A stretch of 64,000 bases of DNA from Botryotinia globosa (GCA_014898425.1 RCSZ01000003.1:2604001-2668000); one strand, 5' to 3'. Shown: positions 1 through 12,100, numbered from the stretch's first letter. The notes: a model not told the origin generated them from the sequence alone. Program-made: numbers and translations.

Positions 1-837
1 CCTACTCTACTCATACTCTAATAACTCTCTATACTCTACTCTACTCTACTCTACTCTACTCTACTCTGCCCTACCTCCTCCTGCCTTTTACCTCCTGCCT
101 TTTACCTTCTAGTGTTTTCATCCCTTCAACCTCTAAATACAACAATACTCGAGAGGGGGGAAAATCACGCCCATTCACTCATACCTCCTCTCTTCTATAC
201 AACGTATCCTATCCTATCACAACATCCTATCTATCTATCTCTCTTTCTCTCTTTCTCTCTTTCTCTATCTCCCGAAACCTCACCCTCTCTCTCTCTTCCC
301 TCCATCATTTTATACCGCTCTTCCTCATCATTCTATACGCTCTTCCTCATCCCTCCCATCCACATCCACATCCACATCCACCTCTCCACCCTCCAACAAA
401 TCCATCCGATCTTCCGCAAAACCTAAATTCATATTCAAGAGGAGAGAGAGAAGAAAAGAAGGAAGAAAAAAAAGGGAATCCTTCGTTATTCGACCGCCTA
501 TCGAACCCTTTGACAATAAGCTCCTACAATTCACACTCGTTCATCCGCTCGCCCTTCCGTCGATTGATCGACTTCCTTATACGACCTTCACTTTTTGGTC
601 ACCCGCGATCGTTCCTAGAATCCCTACTGACTTCCAAACCCACCTCGAAAAGATCTCAACGCCACACTCTTAACGTTTCACCATTGGGTCACACCTTGTT
701 CATACACATAACGAACCAAACACGACAGACGGCCGTTGATTCATTTTGGGCCTATTCATCCATTTGATAGACTAGCATATCCCCAGTCTCCATCGACATC
801 CGATATTCTCTTCTGCTGAGACCCCCGCTCGCAGTGC
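1..837 (+). promoter_or_regulatory. Pyrimidine-rich, ATG-free 5' leader/promoter region of the UPF0658 gene
   Basis: Seen: no ATG occurs on the + strand in the first 837 bases in any frame, while CAT (ATG on the other strand) is common. The stretch is C/T-rich and carries short repeats: (CTCTA)n at about 33-67, CTTT/CT runs at about 225-300 and (CATCCA)n at about 357-382. A purine-rich patch lies at about 438-476. The first ATG (838-840) opens a two-codon reading frame, Met-Asn-stop. Known: CT-rich tracts are common near fungal transcription starts, and AUG is selected against in 5' UTRs. Inference: much of this is promoter plus a long 5' UTR of the gene that follows. Confidence 0.5.
33..67. 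repeat. (CTCTA)n pentanucleotide microsatellite
   Basis: About seven tandem copies of CTCTA/TCTAC lie at the left edge, preceded by degenerate copies back to position 1. The array may continue beyond the window. Confidence 0.85.
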
Positions 838-948
838 ATGAATTGATCCAACCTTTTCGCAAGCTATCCGTCTTCTTCTTTTCATTTCACGACAGATTCA
901 AGTCATTCGCTCCTTGGCTCCTGTTAAGGAGCCTTAAACACCGCCGAA

Positions 949-2235
949 GTGGCTTTCAGCAAAGACTCTCGAAAGTCCCTGCTTTCTCTTGGTCAGGGAC
1001 CATATGAACAGGACGCTGGAGGTTATTTTCATCGTGAAGGACTCGCATCAGGACCCAACGCGATATCAGCAGCAAGAAAAGAGAAGATGTATATCCCAAA
1101 TACCCCATGGACATGGGCCTTCATGATTGCCGCAACTGTACAGGCCGCTACAGTTCTAGCAATCGAATCGTAAGTCTTGCAACGACGGGGAAAGAATTCG
1201 ACGTCGCTGTTTCGGTTTCATTTACTAACATTGGTCCCTAGATATGTGTTCGCAAAATTCCAAACCAGTCTGGTCAAAGGCAAAGAACAAATAGCTCTCG
1301 ATAAAACAATTCCAACCTACCTTACTCTATTCATTTTCGGTTTCCTTTATCAAGTTGTTCTGGTATACGATTCTTTACGACTCAAAAATACAATTCAGGT
1401 TATCGGTCTTTGCATGTACAATGGCGGAATGCTCATATATGCCTCCATTCAATACGATCAAATTCAAACAGCGATTGAATCTTTGGGCCGACTTGGTTAT
1501 GTGGATAAGGACGCAGATGTCTGGCCGGATGTGCAAGGGTTTTTGGTCGCAGTTCCATGTATCATCGCTTTCTTCTCCATATTGATGTCGTTCATCGCCT
1601 GGAAACTTTATGACGAATTTGCCTGGACGATTTACAAACACATTAGCGCTGATTTGCGCATGAAGCGCAGATTCTTGACCTACCAAGTAAGTCGAACGAT
1701 GTTGCTACTGCGATTTCGCAAATACTGACAAATGCAGATTTACATTGCCCTGTTGAAATTCGATTTCTTCTTCTTCTTGGGATTCACTGTTCAATTTCTC
1801 GTCATCGTTACACACGTACAAGATTTCGAATTCGGTTTGACAATAGCCGCCGTTCCCGTTACCATCTTCATTTTGTTCATGGCCGCCTTCTGGACTCGAC
1901 GTGAAAACAAATCAGGAATGCTCTCAGCCATCTTCATCTTCCATTGTGGTCTGGCCTACTTCATCTTCAAACTGGCTCGAATGTACCAACCGGCCAAAGC
2001 TGCAGACTATCTGCCAGTTCGTAAAAATTTGACCAGTTTCGCCGTCATCACAATCATTCTGATTATCCTAACAATAGTAAACGCTTCGTTATGTACGGCA
2101 AACTTCAACAAAGGTCTCAAGCCGCATTTGAGAAAACGAAAGATTGGTAGTGAAGAGGAGAAGATTGATCACATGACCGAATTACCGGATCTCAATAATT
2201 CTCACAAGCAAACGAATCGAATGACCATAGATTAA
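949..2235 (+). CDS. UPF0658 family Golgi membrane protein (multi-pass)
   Basis: Three exons: about 949-1169, 1242-1686 and 1738-2235. Introns 1170-1241 and 1687-1737 both start GTAAGT; the first has a TTTACTAAC branch site and TAG acceptor, the second CTGAC and CAG. The product resembles the fungal UPF0658 proteins assigned to the Golgi membrane, whose function is unknown. From the first in-frame ATG (1087) it has 341 residues. It starts MYIPNTPWTWAF and has about seven hydrophobic segments, beginning at residues 9-27, plus a charged tail (LRKRKIGSEEEKID). Start problem: 46 coding-like residues (AFSKDSRKSLLSLGQGPYE and onward) precede ATG 1087, but no ATG precedes them. An out-of-frame ATG at 1004 would also be met first. 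The frame opens after a stop at 925. GTG at 949 (G at -3 and +4, next residues AFSKDS) would give 387 residues. I used 949; the strict ATG model is 1087-2235. Family call is from recognition of sequence, not a search. Confidence 0.82.
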
Positions 2236-2450
2236 ACCAACCAAAAAAATTGTGGATAAAAAAGCGGCATATAACTTCAAGACATCTGATTGTATATCTC
2301 GGATTTGGATCAAGGTTATTTTGGACGGAGTGTGTCCTGGGACGACTATGACATTGGGTTTTTCTTTTTCTTTGTCACTTTTTCTTTATTCCCTTTTTTC
2401 TTTTTTCTTCTTCTTTTTTTTATGCGACTTTTATTGAAATAGTCCTTTTT
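2236..2450 (+). terminator. Probable 3' UTR of the UPF0658 gene with T-rich tract
   Basis: Directly after the stop codon there is A-rich sequence, then a strongly T-rich run at about 2353-2432. I see no canonical AATAAA, which fungi often lack. Assignment as the 3' UTR and processing region is inference from position. Confidence 0.35.
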
Positions 2451-3437
2451 GAGCGAAGATATTTGAGCTTGCCTTGTCTTGGTCAATACGGCTGGCAGGC
2501 AGGTAAAGGCAATCGAGGAATCGAAACCTCACTTCATACCCGGAATCGATGGATATTGGTTGGTTGGCGTTTGAAGGGGCGTACTATGTGGATTTTTGTG
2601 TTAGGGATGGCGCAAGTGTTTGCAAGGCAAGATTCGGATAGAATCATGTGATGGTTGGATGATTGCTCTTTAGGTCTTTTATTCTGATTTGGGTCGACTT
2701 GCTGAGCAGGAAAATCCTTTTGTTGGAGAGAGAAAGAGGCAGAGAGCACAGCAGCATAGCATTCAATAGCTTGCGATGTGATGTTCGCATATGAAAGCGC
2801 TAGCGAAGCGAAAGAGATCTTTTATGGATGTAAAAGTGGAAGGAAGTGGGGAAATGGGGGAAGTGAATGAAAATTATGGTCTTCAATATACGTCTAACGA
2901 TCTTTTGTGCTTTTTATTTCATGTGACTGTTGACCCAGTTGTGAAGGAATGATCTGCAAATATTAGAGGATAGTCTATTATCATATTTTGCCTCTCGTCT
3001 ACTTGTCCCCTGGAGACAAACAGGGGGAAATGGATACTCGTTGGTCAAGGATGGGAGGATGAAAGGATCCTCTGCACTGCGTCGAGTGTGTTAATTAAGT
3101 ATGCCTTCTACTCGACAATCCAATACATGGTTTCCCACTCACTAAGTGATGCTTTTGCTAGATCTCTTCTCTTGATTTAGAGGATTCTTTTGGCGTGGAG
3201 GTCATGAGTTGGGTGGAATTGTGATGGTAGTTCTTTGTAGTATGGATGTTGGTCTTTGAGAAGGAGGGAGGTGATCTCATGGGAGACATCTAGCCCCACC
3301 TAGCATAGATTTGGGCATGGATTTGGGGAGTTTGCGGGGTGCTTCTAGAGGCTGTAATGGAATGGGATGAAATTGGTTTTGGTTGCGTTTCTTTGTTGTC
3401 GCTTGCTTTTTGCCGTTCATATGTGTGCTGTTGTCGA

Positions 3438-3473
3438 GATGGTATGGTATGGTATGGTATGGTATGGTATGGT
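3438..3473. repeat. (TATGG)n microsatellite
   Basis: Seven or so tandem copies of TATGG/GGTAT, ending in a variant GGTGT. Confidence 0.85.
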
Positions 3474-5975
3474 GTGGTAGGTAATTGTGGTCACATCTTT
3501 GTCATTATTTTCTTCTGCTTCTGTCGTGCGAGATGTGAGAATTTATGGGGAACTGATAGTTGGGGATGCAGTCAGTACAAAGTAGGCTTATTGACTCCAT
3601 TTCTCAGCTGCACTGTTATGCGAGTGCCACCCTTCTAAGTGTTGTGGTTTTGATTGTGGTTTGGGAAGGGTGCGTGTGTGCGTGTGCTACATTAGCCTGT
3701 GACAACTTTTCAAGGATGATTTGCAGGTGTCTGAGATTTAGTCGGTGAGCAGTTCATGCCTTATTAATGATATTCATCTATATTGGTACATGGATCGAGA
3801 TCGAGGATGGAGTGGTGAATATTTGTCTAGTTGTGTTTTGTATCCCTTTGATTTCCTCGCTTCGTATGTTTACTGTCACATTCCTTGCTTCCTCCTCTCC
3901 CCTTACTTTTCACCTTGCGAGGAAGTTCTCCGGGATCTGTACTCGATTCACTTTTGGGCAGCGAGGCAATTGTAAAGCATAAAAGATCTAGGATCATCCT
4001 TTATTTCCTATAGAGAAAGAGGCTGTTACATGAACTGCAGCACCATTAAGGAAATTGGGAACTTCTGGACTTTACCGACGATACCTTTGCTTGATCATCT
4101 TAGGGTTTGTCGTCAGTTCTCTGTGCAGATTAGATGCACTCGAAACGGGTTTCTATGTAGTGACAGTATTCAAATAGAGATTGATGAGGTATTCACGTTT
4201 TGACTGTCGCCGAAGATGCAAATGGTCGTTGTTGATAACTTTCCTCGTCTCTTCTGTGTTCAAGAATTGAATGATATGTAATTATATCAAGCTTGTACAC
4301 GAGAGCTCGTACATAATGCCATGTATCTCAACTCAACGTATCTCTATGCTCTATTTTTTGCTAGCGAATACAGGCACATTTCGGCGATGTAGTTCTGCTC
4401 ATATATTGTTTGCTTAGTATTTGTGATTGATAGAGGTTTTTTATATTGGTGAGAAGTTCTTCAGAAGGAATTGTGGAGGTTGATACGTGGATATATAAGC
4501 GCGTGGCGTTCACTTTTTGTTGTGATGTGGGATCGATTAAGTTGGAAGATATCCCCCCTCTCGTTTCCTCTTTAGCTTCATTTGATGTACGTGGGCTTTT
4601 GGATGGCACAAGAGTGATGGGCCATATTTACTTTTACTTCTCAAACTACTTTCAATTCAGATGTGTCGAAGTCCGATGCAATAAGAACTTCTCGTCAATC
4701 CTCATAGCACAGAGTTTGGAAATGTTCATTTCCTGACTCAAGAGAGACTTTACAGTAGAGAAGGTTAACTTTAGGCTGTCGAGTCTTCAGGATCAGATGT
4801 ATAAATACCAACACCAACTACTCCTTAATCCATCAATACAATTGATAACTTCTACCATCGAACTCAGAGTATAGCTTTCAGGATCGGCGGAAACATTATA
4901 GGACTTAAATTTCCAACTCGAACAATGAAGAATACAGTTTGTTCCTTACCTGCCTGAACGGTTTTTGCTGTCGTCAATTTATCTCTTTCGTTGTATTGAT
5001 ATCACTGTTACCCCTCGCTTATGATTCATGTTATCGCTAAGATGAGTCCAAGAGCAGACGGACAGTGAGGAGAAATTGCAAAGTAGATGGACAAGGAGCA
5101 TGCTATCTATACTAATGGTAATATATCAGAATTCTATCAAGCACTATATTGGAATAGTCAGTCAGGATGGCAGGGTCTAGTACGCGGCACAGTCTCTAAT
5201 TTAGTCTGTCTCTTGTAGTGGAGTTGAGATCGGAGAGATTTTGTCGGCAATGGCTGGATTGTCACTTGGCATTTTCAAATTGCCACATCTATGTACTTCC
5301 TGTGGGACAAACATACAGACTGCCATACAAAGCATGATACTACTCGCTTAGATACTTGAGAAAGGTAACAGTTTCTATTCACTCGAACATCTAGTGCCAC
5401 GATGGCACGCAGAAGCGTGTTTAGGGGACCTCCAATGACCACGATTGAAGAAAGAAGACGGTGTGTCTCCACGATTCTAAGAGTACATATTCTTGGTGTA
5501 TGAGATGAAACAGGTAAATTGGTTATATTTTGTTATTGATTGGTCAAAGGGAAGTGACAGAGAGCACAGAGTAGAAAACCGGCGATATGCTTATTGATTG
5601 TTTCACTTGTTCATACATTTTGAATGTTTTCGTCAGCAAGTGTCACTGTCACTGTCACTATGATTCCACAGTTCTTGTTGTCGTCTTTACTTGCGTATTG
5701 TCCTCTTTATTGAAAAGAAGAGTTATATTGTGGCATTTCCTATCGTTCATGTGCACTCGTGGCACAGATTTCAATGCAAAAGTATTTGGGCTTTCGAAAA
5801 GTTCAGAGTTCCAAAGGCATGATCGAATCCTCCTAAGCGCCAAATGGGATTCTGGGGATAGCGATTGTTTTGTAACAACTTGGAAGGTGAGAGGTATTTT
5901 TCTATCGGCTGGCAATATTTTTTTGGCGACGCAAAAGAGGTGAAGAGGTCGACGGCCAGTGGACGGGTACACTAG

Positions 5976-6000
5976 TGTGTGAATTCATCGAATTCACACA
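5976..6000. repeat. Perfect 11-bp inverted repeat with 3-bp spacer
   Basis: TGTGTGAATTC, spacer ATC, then GAATTCACACA; the arms are exact reverse complements. It could be a small hairpin or a dimeric protein-binding site. It is isolated in the gene-free stretch, so function is unknown. Confidence 0.75.
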
Positions 6001-8366
6001 TCAGAGTCTATGAATGTAGTTAACAAGGAAAGTGCTTGATATCTGTGTCGAGACGAATTGAATTTGATTTGACTACTTCCCTCGCGGGTTCGCACCACCA
6101 TCACGGTTCCAACATACGTATAATTCTTTCGAATAATTATAACACTGCATAAATCATGACGAGCTATCTATCATGCAGTGAGAAGATTCAGATATCCAGA
6201 GCTTCAAATTTCAGATTAGGTGTTATTAAATCACAGCGAGAACTTTTTGGTCACTTGTTCCGTTTGATCTTTGCTATCTCTCATGTCTTATCTTCTCCTA
6301 TCTTGAGAACATGTCACCAGATGCAGCGATATAATGTTGAAAGAATTACTCACCAGACTATGGTATGATATTGGCAGGTCTAATATTAATTTTCCATGTC
6401 TGGAGACATACCAGCCTGGATGGTATCGACTTGATCTTATGCTCGATATGAAGATCCAGTCCAATGGCCTCGTATTGAGCTTGAGCTCCGTGGGAAGAGA
6501 GCCAATTCTATGTTGAATATATGCTGTTCTTTTTGTTAGTAGAACGGGCAGGATTGGCTAGAGGGAAGCAGTAGCAAGTAGGCAATCTTGAGTTGCGCTC
6601 AAAGCAATGAATTTCAATGGTGATTATTGAGTGTGTGAGATATGATGCTCAGTTTTTTCGCACCTGATACTTTTTATACAGAAGAATCAATGCTACGATG
6701 ACCACGTCAGGGTATGTCATTTCTCTACTGCAGAGTAATTAATATGAGTTATGTTGGGTTAAGCTGGCCATCAGCAAGCGAGGGGTGAGTCTCAATTTCC
6801 TAGACTCAATATTTCAGTTGAATATCAACATGCAAAGATTTTTCGATCGGTGTTGCACACTTTTAGAGGGATTTTAATTCAATTATTGAATTTTGCCTTT
6901 CTCGTTACCCCGGAATTGTTACCACTACACCCTGCTGCGATGAATGACATGTATTAATTATTGTTGCCATCTATCTAGATTTCTATCTTGTCATATTCAA
7001 CACTATACTCCGACAATTAAGAAACCCAATACATTCCAAATCACCTCTGTCCACCTATTCAAGCTTTCACTGTAACAAAAAATCGCATCAAGAAGCTTCA
7101 GTCTCCTGCGGAGCAGACGCAACGCGGCAGGGTCTTCTGAAATAATATCTCAGAAGCTCGTAGGAGCTAAAGATTTATATGAGAGAGGCTTCTTGTGTAA
7201 GAATTTCTGACAGAGACCCTATGTTGAATGAATGATATCACAGAGAGCCAAGGCATAAGTTGATCCGCAGCGCTTTTGCGACGAAGTATCTGGCTGATAA
7301 TATTAACACTCGCTTCTCATCATCTGCTCTACTTGTCTTTTTTGCCTCGTTGTTTTAGAAACTTGTGTATCATTCCACCTCACTGGAAGATACGACTATG
7401 CTCCCCACGGGCACCCCCAATTACCTTGTTCAAGAGTGTGACTTTGGTCAAGGTAGAAGCTTTGGCGTTCTGTTCGACATGAAAATGGTACCCTATCTGA
7501 GTCTTGTGGTCCATTGCTTGTGAGATGACCGAAAATTTATGATTCTCAGCTTGTATGTATGTATGCCAAATTGATCAGAAACTTGTGTCAGGATTGATGG
7601 TAACGAATCCCTCCACTTCAATGGCAAAGTAGCCCACTAGAACGAACGAACATGAGATAGATCATCTATAAGTAGACAGGCTTGAAACCATTTCCCTCGA
7701 AACCCGAAAACCAGCCAAAGGATTACCGAGCACGTCATGGATGTTCCTTGTACCTCATTTTTTTTTATGAGGAATATAGGATTTATCAGAGGCAGTTTAT
7801 GTGACGATAAACCGCAACAAATAGATTCCAAGTTGCTATTGCTCTTCCGTGTTCTGATATGCAGTGATCTTGAATGGATTACAGCAGTTCGAGGAGAGTG
7901 ATGAAGAAACTCAATACTCACATCACCTGCTCTGTGAAACCGTTCAGGAAACCAATTCACATAGCAAAACCCACAGATCGCTTGTTCTTCTTCTCCTTCT
8001 TCTGCTTCTGCTTCTGAAAATGTAGATACTTATGACAGCAGGTTGAATAACTTCATTCTTCGTGTAGTCATGGTTATAGAAGTGATTGTTGGAAGATATA
8101 GCCTATTCCTTATCACTTAGGTTCGAGATATCAATGTGGAGAAAGGAGTGCAATGACCCGAGACTGTTCAAAGAGACATCTTCGCGATAAACAAAAATAT
8201 GTGATTGTTTCCCGTTCACAGAATAGCATGTAAGTATGTTTGTGAAAGCCTCGCATTTGTCTAAACTATTTTACAGTCCTTTCCCATTAGTTCGCGTTGA
8301 GCCCCAAATTCCATTTCGCCCCTCAATCTTTCCCATCATGATTAACCATCTGCCACAATAATAAAT

Positions 8367-9263
8367 TTAAGCACTCTTGCCCTCCTTTCTCAACTGAGCC
8401 AAGATAGCCTCTCCTACTCCGCTAGCACTCGCCGGATTTTGTCCTGTGATGATCTTTCCTCCATTTGCCACTACTATGTGTGACGCCCAGTCATCTGACG
8501 CCTTTTCGAATTTGCCATTGCTAGCTTCACCTAAAGCTGTTTCTAGCTCAAAAGGCATGTTTGAAAGACCTATGTATGCTTCCTCCTCGGTATTTGAGAA
8601 TCCAGTCACTGGGGCGTTTTCAAGCAAAAATTTGCCGGAAGGAAGTTTGGCATATGCAAGGGCTGCAGGGCCGTGACAGACAGCTGCGATAATGCGATCC
8701 TTGGAGTGGAATTCAGAAATGATTTTGTGAGAAGTTTCGTTGTGTGCAAGATCCCACATTGCTGTATATGTTTTAGTAAATTGTGTGCATAGTTTTCGAC
8801 GTCGCTCCATAAATGGCAGAGCAAAAACAGGGGAGTACTTACGACCATGGCCACCAGCATAGAAAATAGCATCAAAGTCCGAAGCTTTGCCTACGAAGTC
8901 CGAAAGGGGTGCAGTATTCTTCCATAGAGGTTCTTCATTCTTCAAGAAATTGACAGAGACATCATCTTTGGAAGCTTCAACAGATGCGGGGTCTAGAGGC
9001 GCAGCACCACCACTGACAGAGGCGACAGTGATTTGAGCATGAGGAGAGAGAATGTCATATGGGTGGGCAAACTCGGGCTGTAAAAGAGGGGAAATGTTAG
9101 CTATATAGTTGTAGAGAGAAGAAAAGATATGGGGTGGATGCTATGATGTGGAAGGTAAAGGGAGACGAACCAGATACCAGCCAGTAGGCTTTCCAGTGTT
9201 ACCCATCTTATCATGGGAGGTAAGGACAAAGAGAACCTTTGGTTGTTGAGTTTGAGAAGACAT
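8367..9263 (-). CDS. Hsp31-like DJ-1/PfpI family protein (class I glutamine amidotransferase-like)
   Basis: Three exons on the minus strand: 9263-9171, 9077-8843 and 8761-8367. Introns are 9170-9078 (GTTCGT, branch GCTAAC, CAG) and 8842-8762 (GTAAGT, TTTACTAA, CAG). The spliced product has 240 residues. The nucleophile elbow AAVCHGPAAL puts Cys138 and His139 where yeast Hsp31 has them. Glu33 in WYLPEFAHP fits the acidic partner, and AGGHGPMWDLAHNE and GKIITGQNPAS are further family motifs. Known: Hsp31 and relatives act as glutathione-independent glyoxalases on methylglyoxal and as stress chaperones, in the cytosol. The length matches Hsp31 (237). The second intron removes 81 bp that stay open in frame, but only splicing restores the HGPMWD motif, which supports the model. 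ATG 9263 is the first in frame and follows AGCAAA. No signal peptide is seen. The upstream region has a TATA box and stress-type elements. Confidence 0.9.
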
Positions 9264-10535
9264 TTTGCTGTGTATGGTAGATTGACGTTGGATGCTATGA
9301 GTTTAGAAAGAGGTGCTGGTTGATAAGTTGTTTGTTCTTGGTTCTTGGGTGAGAAGAGTCAAGATATGATTGCAATGAAGATGAAGTTATTTGAGTATGA
9401 GGATTTCTCCATCTCCAAGATATTCACTCCTCTTTATACAACTTCCCCCTCACGAGTTCTATTGATTCACTTGTACTACCTCTTGTGTGGCATGACGTGA
9501 CGTGCCAAAGTTTCGGCGATAAAGACCACCACCAATACATCAAGCTGCACACAGTTGCATCCCAAAACGCACATCGTCAAGGTCAATCAACCAAACTGTT
9601 GGAAATGGCGTGAAACTCTTATCCCTTCTTGGCACCCACATCCGATAATTTGGTTAGAAGCTCGCTCTATCAAATAGGCTCAATTACCCCTCATTGGCAT
9701 CAGCGAGAGCCAATCAAATCATCTCCTGGACTCCGGAGCGGACGCTAGACCCACATGATTTATCATATCAATCTAAGCAGCGCGAACCTTGTAATCCGAC
9801 ATGCTTGCTTGCTTACTTAAACATTTAAACTCCGATTAACTTGGTGCATGGCAGCGCGGTGATAACACCTCTGCTTAGGACTTGTGACTCTGAGACATCG
9901 ATAATTCGAATGAACGAGAAGGTGGCTTTGGTAAAGTACTGACTGTATAACATCTTTCTCAGGGAGCTTCTGGATGCTTCCGATAGTTATGTCTCGAAAT
10001 GGAAAGCACACAGTATCTAATCCATACCATATATCTTGGGTTCGTCCATTCTGGGCAGATCTATGCTGTGATGCCGTCATTCAGACTACGATGCACGCAG
10101 ATAACCCCAAACGTCATGGACTATAACGTCTTCTTACCCGGCAGATAAACGTATCACGAGCGTCAAATTTTGCACATTGTGGTCCTTCTCACGGCGAGTA
10201 TACCCAGTACGATGGAACAAATCTGTATGTGGTGTAAACAATTCACCTGGGGGCACAAAATGTAACCATCGCCCTCGCTATTCCCTGGAGAGAATAATAC
10301 ACGAAGTATCTCCTCACTCCCATTTAAGCAAAATCCGAAAGAGCATTTTTGGTTTGTAGGTGGAGAATCCAGAATGTAACCTTATTAATGTACGACGGTT
10401 ATGTAGCTTCATTTCCCTTCATTCCATCATTCATTTTCCACATTCCGATCCACTTAAAGGAAATACCATCGCCTTATTTACCATTCCACCCACAGTCGCG
10501 TCTCATTACTTCCTATTCTCATCCTTCCATGTTTC
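9264..10535. other. Intergenic region between the Hsp31-like and perilipin-like genes
   Basis: Promoter side of the Hsp31-like gene (minus strand) and 3' side of the next minus-strand gene. It holds the TATA and STRE motifs noted separately and a GACGTGACGTG stretch near 9494-9504. No gene is seen. Confidence 0.5.
9432..9450 (-). promoter_or_regulatory. TATA box and STRE-like element upstream of the Hsp31-like gene
   Basis: On the minus strand TATAAAG lies at 9438-9432, about 170 bp before ATG 9263, and AGGGG (complement of CCCCT, 9446-9450) lies just upstream. A second CCCCT occurs near 9686-9690. AGGGG/CCCCT is the fungal stress-response element core bound by Msn2/4-type factors. Stress control would fit an Hsp31 family gene, but is inferred from motifs only. 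Confidence 0.4.
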
Positions 10536-11138
10536 CTAGTTGTTTATCTTCTCGTTGGTTACTTCCTTGGCCTCTGCCTTCTTGGCTGACAGAAATTGGC
10601 TCAGCCATTGAAAGGCCTCACTTGATACAATCAGTCCTGTGCTGACAACTGCCTTTCCGTAGCCGAAATAACCCTGATCTTCCGTCTTCTTGACCTCGTT
10701 GTTGTATTTTCCCAACACATACTCCTTTCCCTCGTTGCTTTTTGTTATCGGATAGAACACAAAGGATTTTCCATCGCTATAGAGTTCGCCGGTAGGTTTC
10801 TTGACCGCAGGGAATTTCGATTCAATGGTGGATAGAGTAGAGTCGCCAAGTTCGTCGGCTTTCGCGACGTAAGGAGAGACATATTGATAGGGTTTTTGGA
10901 GGTATGGAATGAATGGTTTGCCAAACTTCTCGTAAGAGGTGGCAGTCAGGTTGATGGATCTTTGGCCATAGGGGTTAGACTTGAAGGTAGAGATGGAGTC
11001 GTGGATGAGAGGGTAAGATGTGAGATGCTAGATTTCATAACGTCAGTATCATGGCTTGAAACGAATTCATGGTTTGGTGGGATTACCCACATCGAGGAAG
11101 ACAGATGAGGGAGTCTCGCCGTTTACTTGAGGTGCCAT
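10536..11138 (-). CDS. CAP20/perilipin-like lipid-droplet protein
   Basis: Two exons on the minus strand, 11138-11091 and 11027-10536. Intron 11090-11028 starts GTGGGT, has branch ATACTGAC and ends CTAG. The product has 179 residues. It begins MAPQVNGETPSSVFLD and continues HLTSYPLIHDSISTFKSNPY, the arrangement of CAP20 of Colletotrichum and of fungal perilipin-like proteins (about 180 residues). Known: these coat lipid droplets, control turgor-related lipid use in infection structures, and the Colletotrichum gene was found as a virulence factor. The C-terminal part (YFGYGKAVVSTGLIVSSEAF, then a Lys/Glu/Ala-rich tail ending NEKINN) is amphipathic and has no signal peptide. The start is the first ATG, and the 16-codon first exon is the usual layout. 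The promoter side carries many microsatellites. Call is from motif recognition. Confidence 0.85.
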
Positions 11139-11776
11139 TCTTTCCCAGTCGTGTAGGATATATGTGGTGCTATATGTGACTCTTGATGGGTACGATGTTA
11201 GCTGGGTCCTGGATTCTATGCCACCATGGTATAGCTTGTTCTAGATCAGGGCTTTATGGTCGTGCCTTGCAGAAGGCGGCAATGGCAAGCAGGAGTATAC
11301 ATACTAGTTGCTTGGTATCTGACAATTCGATCCTCAATGGAAATATGACTAGTATAGAGCTTTGAGTGAGAGGGGTGCGAGATGGTGGTCAGAAGATTGA
11401 AAGTAAGTTGTTGGTCAATGAAAGAAGTGTGGTGTCTAAGGTTAATAAGTGATGGAAGAGCAAGAACGATGGGTTAAAATGTAATGCGCCACGAGTCTGG
11501 ATTTTTTCCAAGAGAAGTTGATATATAATAATAATAATAATAAGATGAGATATGTGAATTTGCATGTGCTCAACGCATTCCCTGATCTGATTGCAAACGG
11601 GTTTTAACCTGGTCCATGTGAGGATTGATTGGATATATTCAGCCCAGGGGCTAAATAAGCTATTGGGATTGGCATATGATAGAGTTTTTTTGTTTCCTTT
11701 TCTTTTCCGTTCTTTGATTCTCTTTCTCTTTCTCTTTTGGGGGGAGGTGGATGATGGTGCAGAAGATGTTGTCAAG

Positions 11777-11890
11777 TGGGTTGGATTGGATTGGATTGGA
11801 TTGGACTGAATTGGACTGAATTGGATGGGATTGGACTGAGTTGGATGGGATTGGACAGGACAGGATGGGATTGAATTGGATTGAGTTGAT
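11777..11890. repeat. TTGGA/TTGGAC-type minisatellite
   Basis: Imperfect tandem pentamers and hexamers of the type GGATT, GGACTGAATT and GGATGGGATT run over about 115 bp. Variants are interspersed, suggesting an old array with replication slippage. Confidence 0.8.
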
Positions 11891-12100
11891 TGATAGAAAG
11901 TCAGAAAGCGATAGTGGAATGATGAGTGATGATGAATGATGAATGATGAATGATGAATGTGTGGCCCGGGTGGCCCGTGTGAATGACTATGTCCAATGCC
12001 AAGAAGCATGTGAAAGTGTAATTCCATCAGGACGTACAAAGGACTACGTACTACGCACCTGGAGACTACCGTACCCGTACCCGTACCCGCCCCTAGTAGA

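Larger units (their letters stand above)
2451..8345. other. About 6-kb intergenic stretch, no supported gene
   Basis: Composition is like the neighbouring gene region, but reading frames are short (at most 118 codons), overlap on both strands, and show no recognisable domain or splice pattern. Visible items are a (TATGG)n microsatellite (3438-3473), three TCACTG repeats (about 5639-5660) and a perfect 11-bp inverted repeat (5976-6000). It could hold untranslated transcripts or a decayed gene, but nothing in the sequence shows this. Confidence 0.5.

Noticed and set aside
112..426. Open frame of 104 codons in the pyrimidine-rich leader
   Set aside because: It starts at GTG, encodes low-complexity Ser/Leu/Ile sequence from CT repeats, and lies in the presumed 5' UTR.
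5587..5943. 118-codon ATG frame in the gene-free stretch
   Set aside because: No domain or splice context; an almost equally long frame overlaps it on the other strand, and the composition is not gene-like.
6075..6110. GGTTCGCACC, resembling a tRNA B-box
   Set aside because: No A-box at the right distance and no cloverleaf can be drawn; no tRNA gene was found anywhere in the window.
7637..7960. 107-codon minus-strand frame
   Set aside because: It begins at GTG and shows no domain or conserved-looking segment.
8606..8875. 89-codon frame overlapping the Hsp31-like gene
   Set aside because: Shadow in another frame of a well-supported gene.
11389..12039. 216-codon minus-strand frame
   Set aside because: It runs through the TTGGA minisatellite and other simple repeats; the product is repetitive Ser/Pro/Gln/Asn with no domain.
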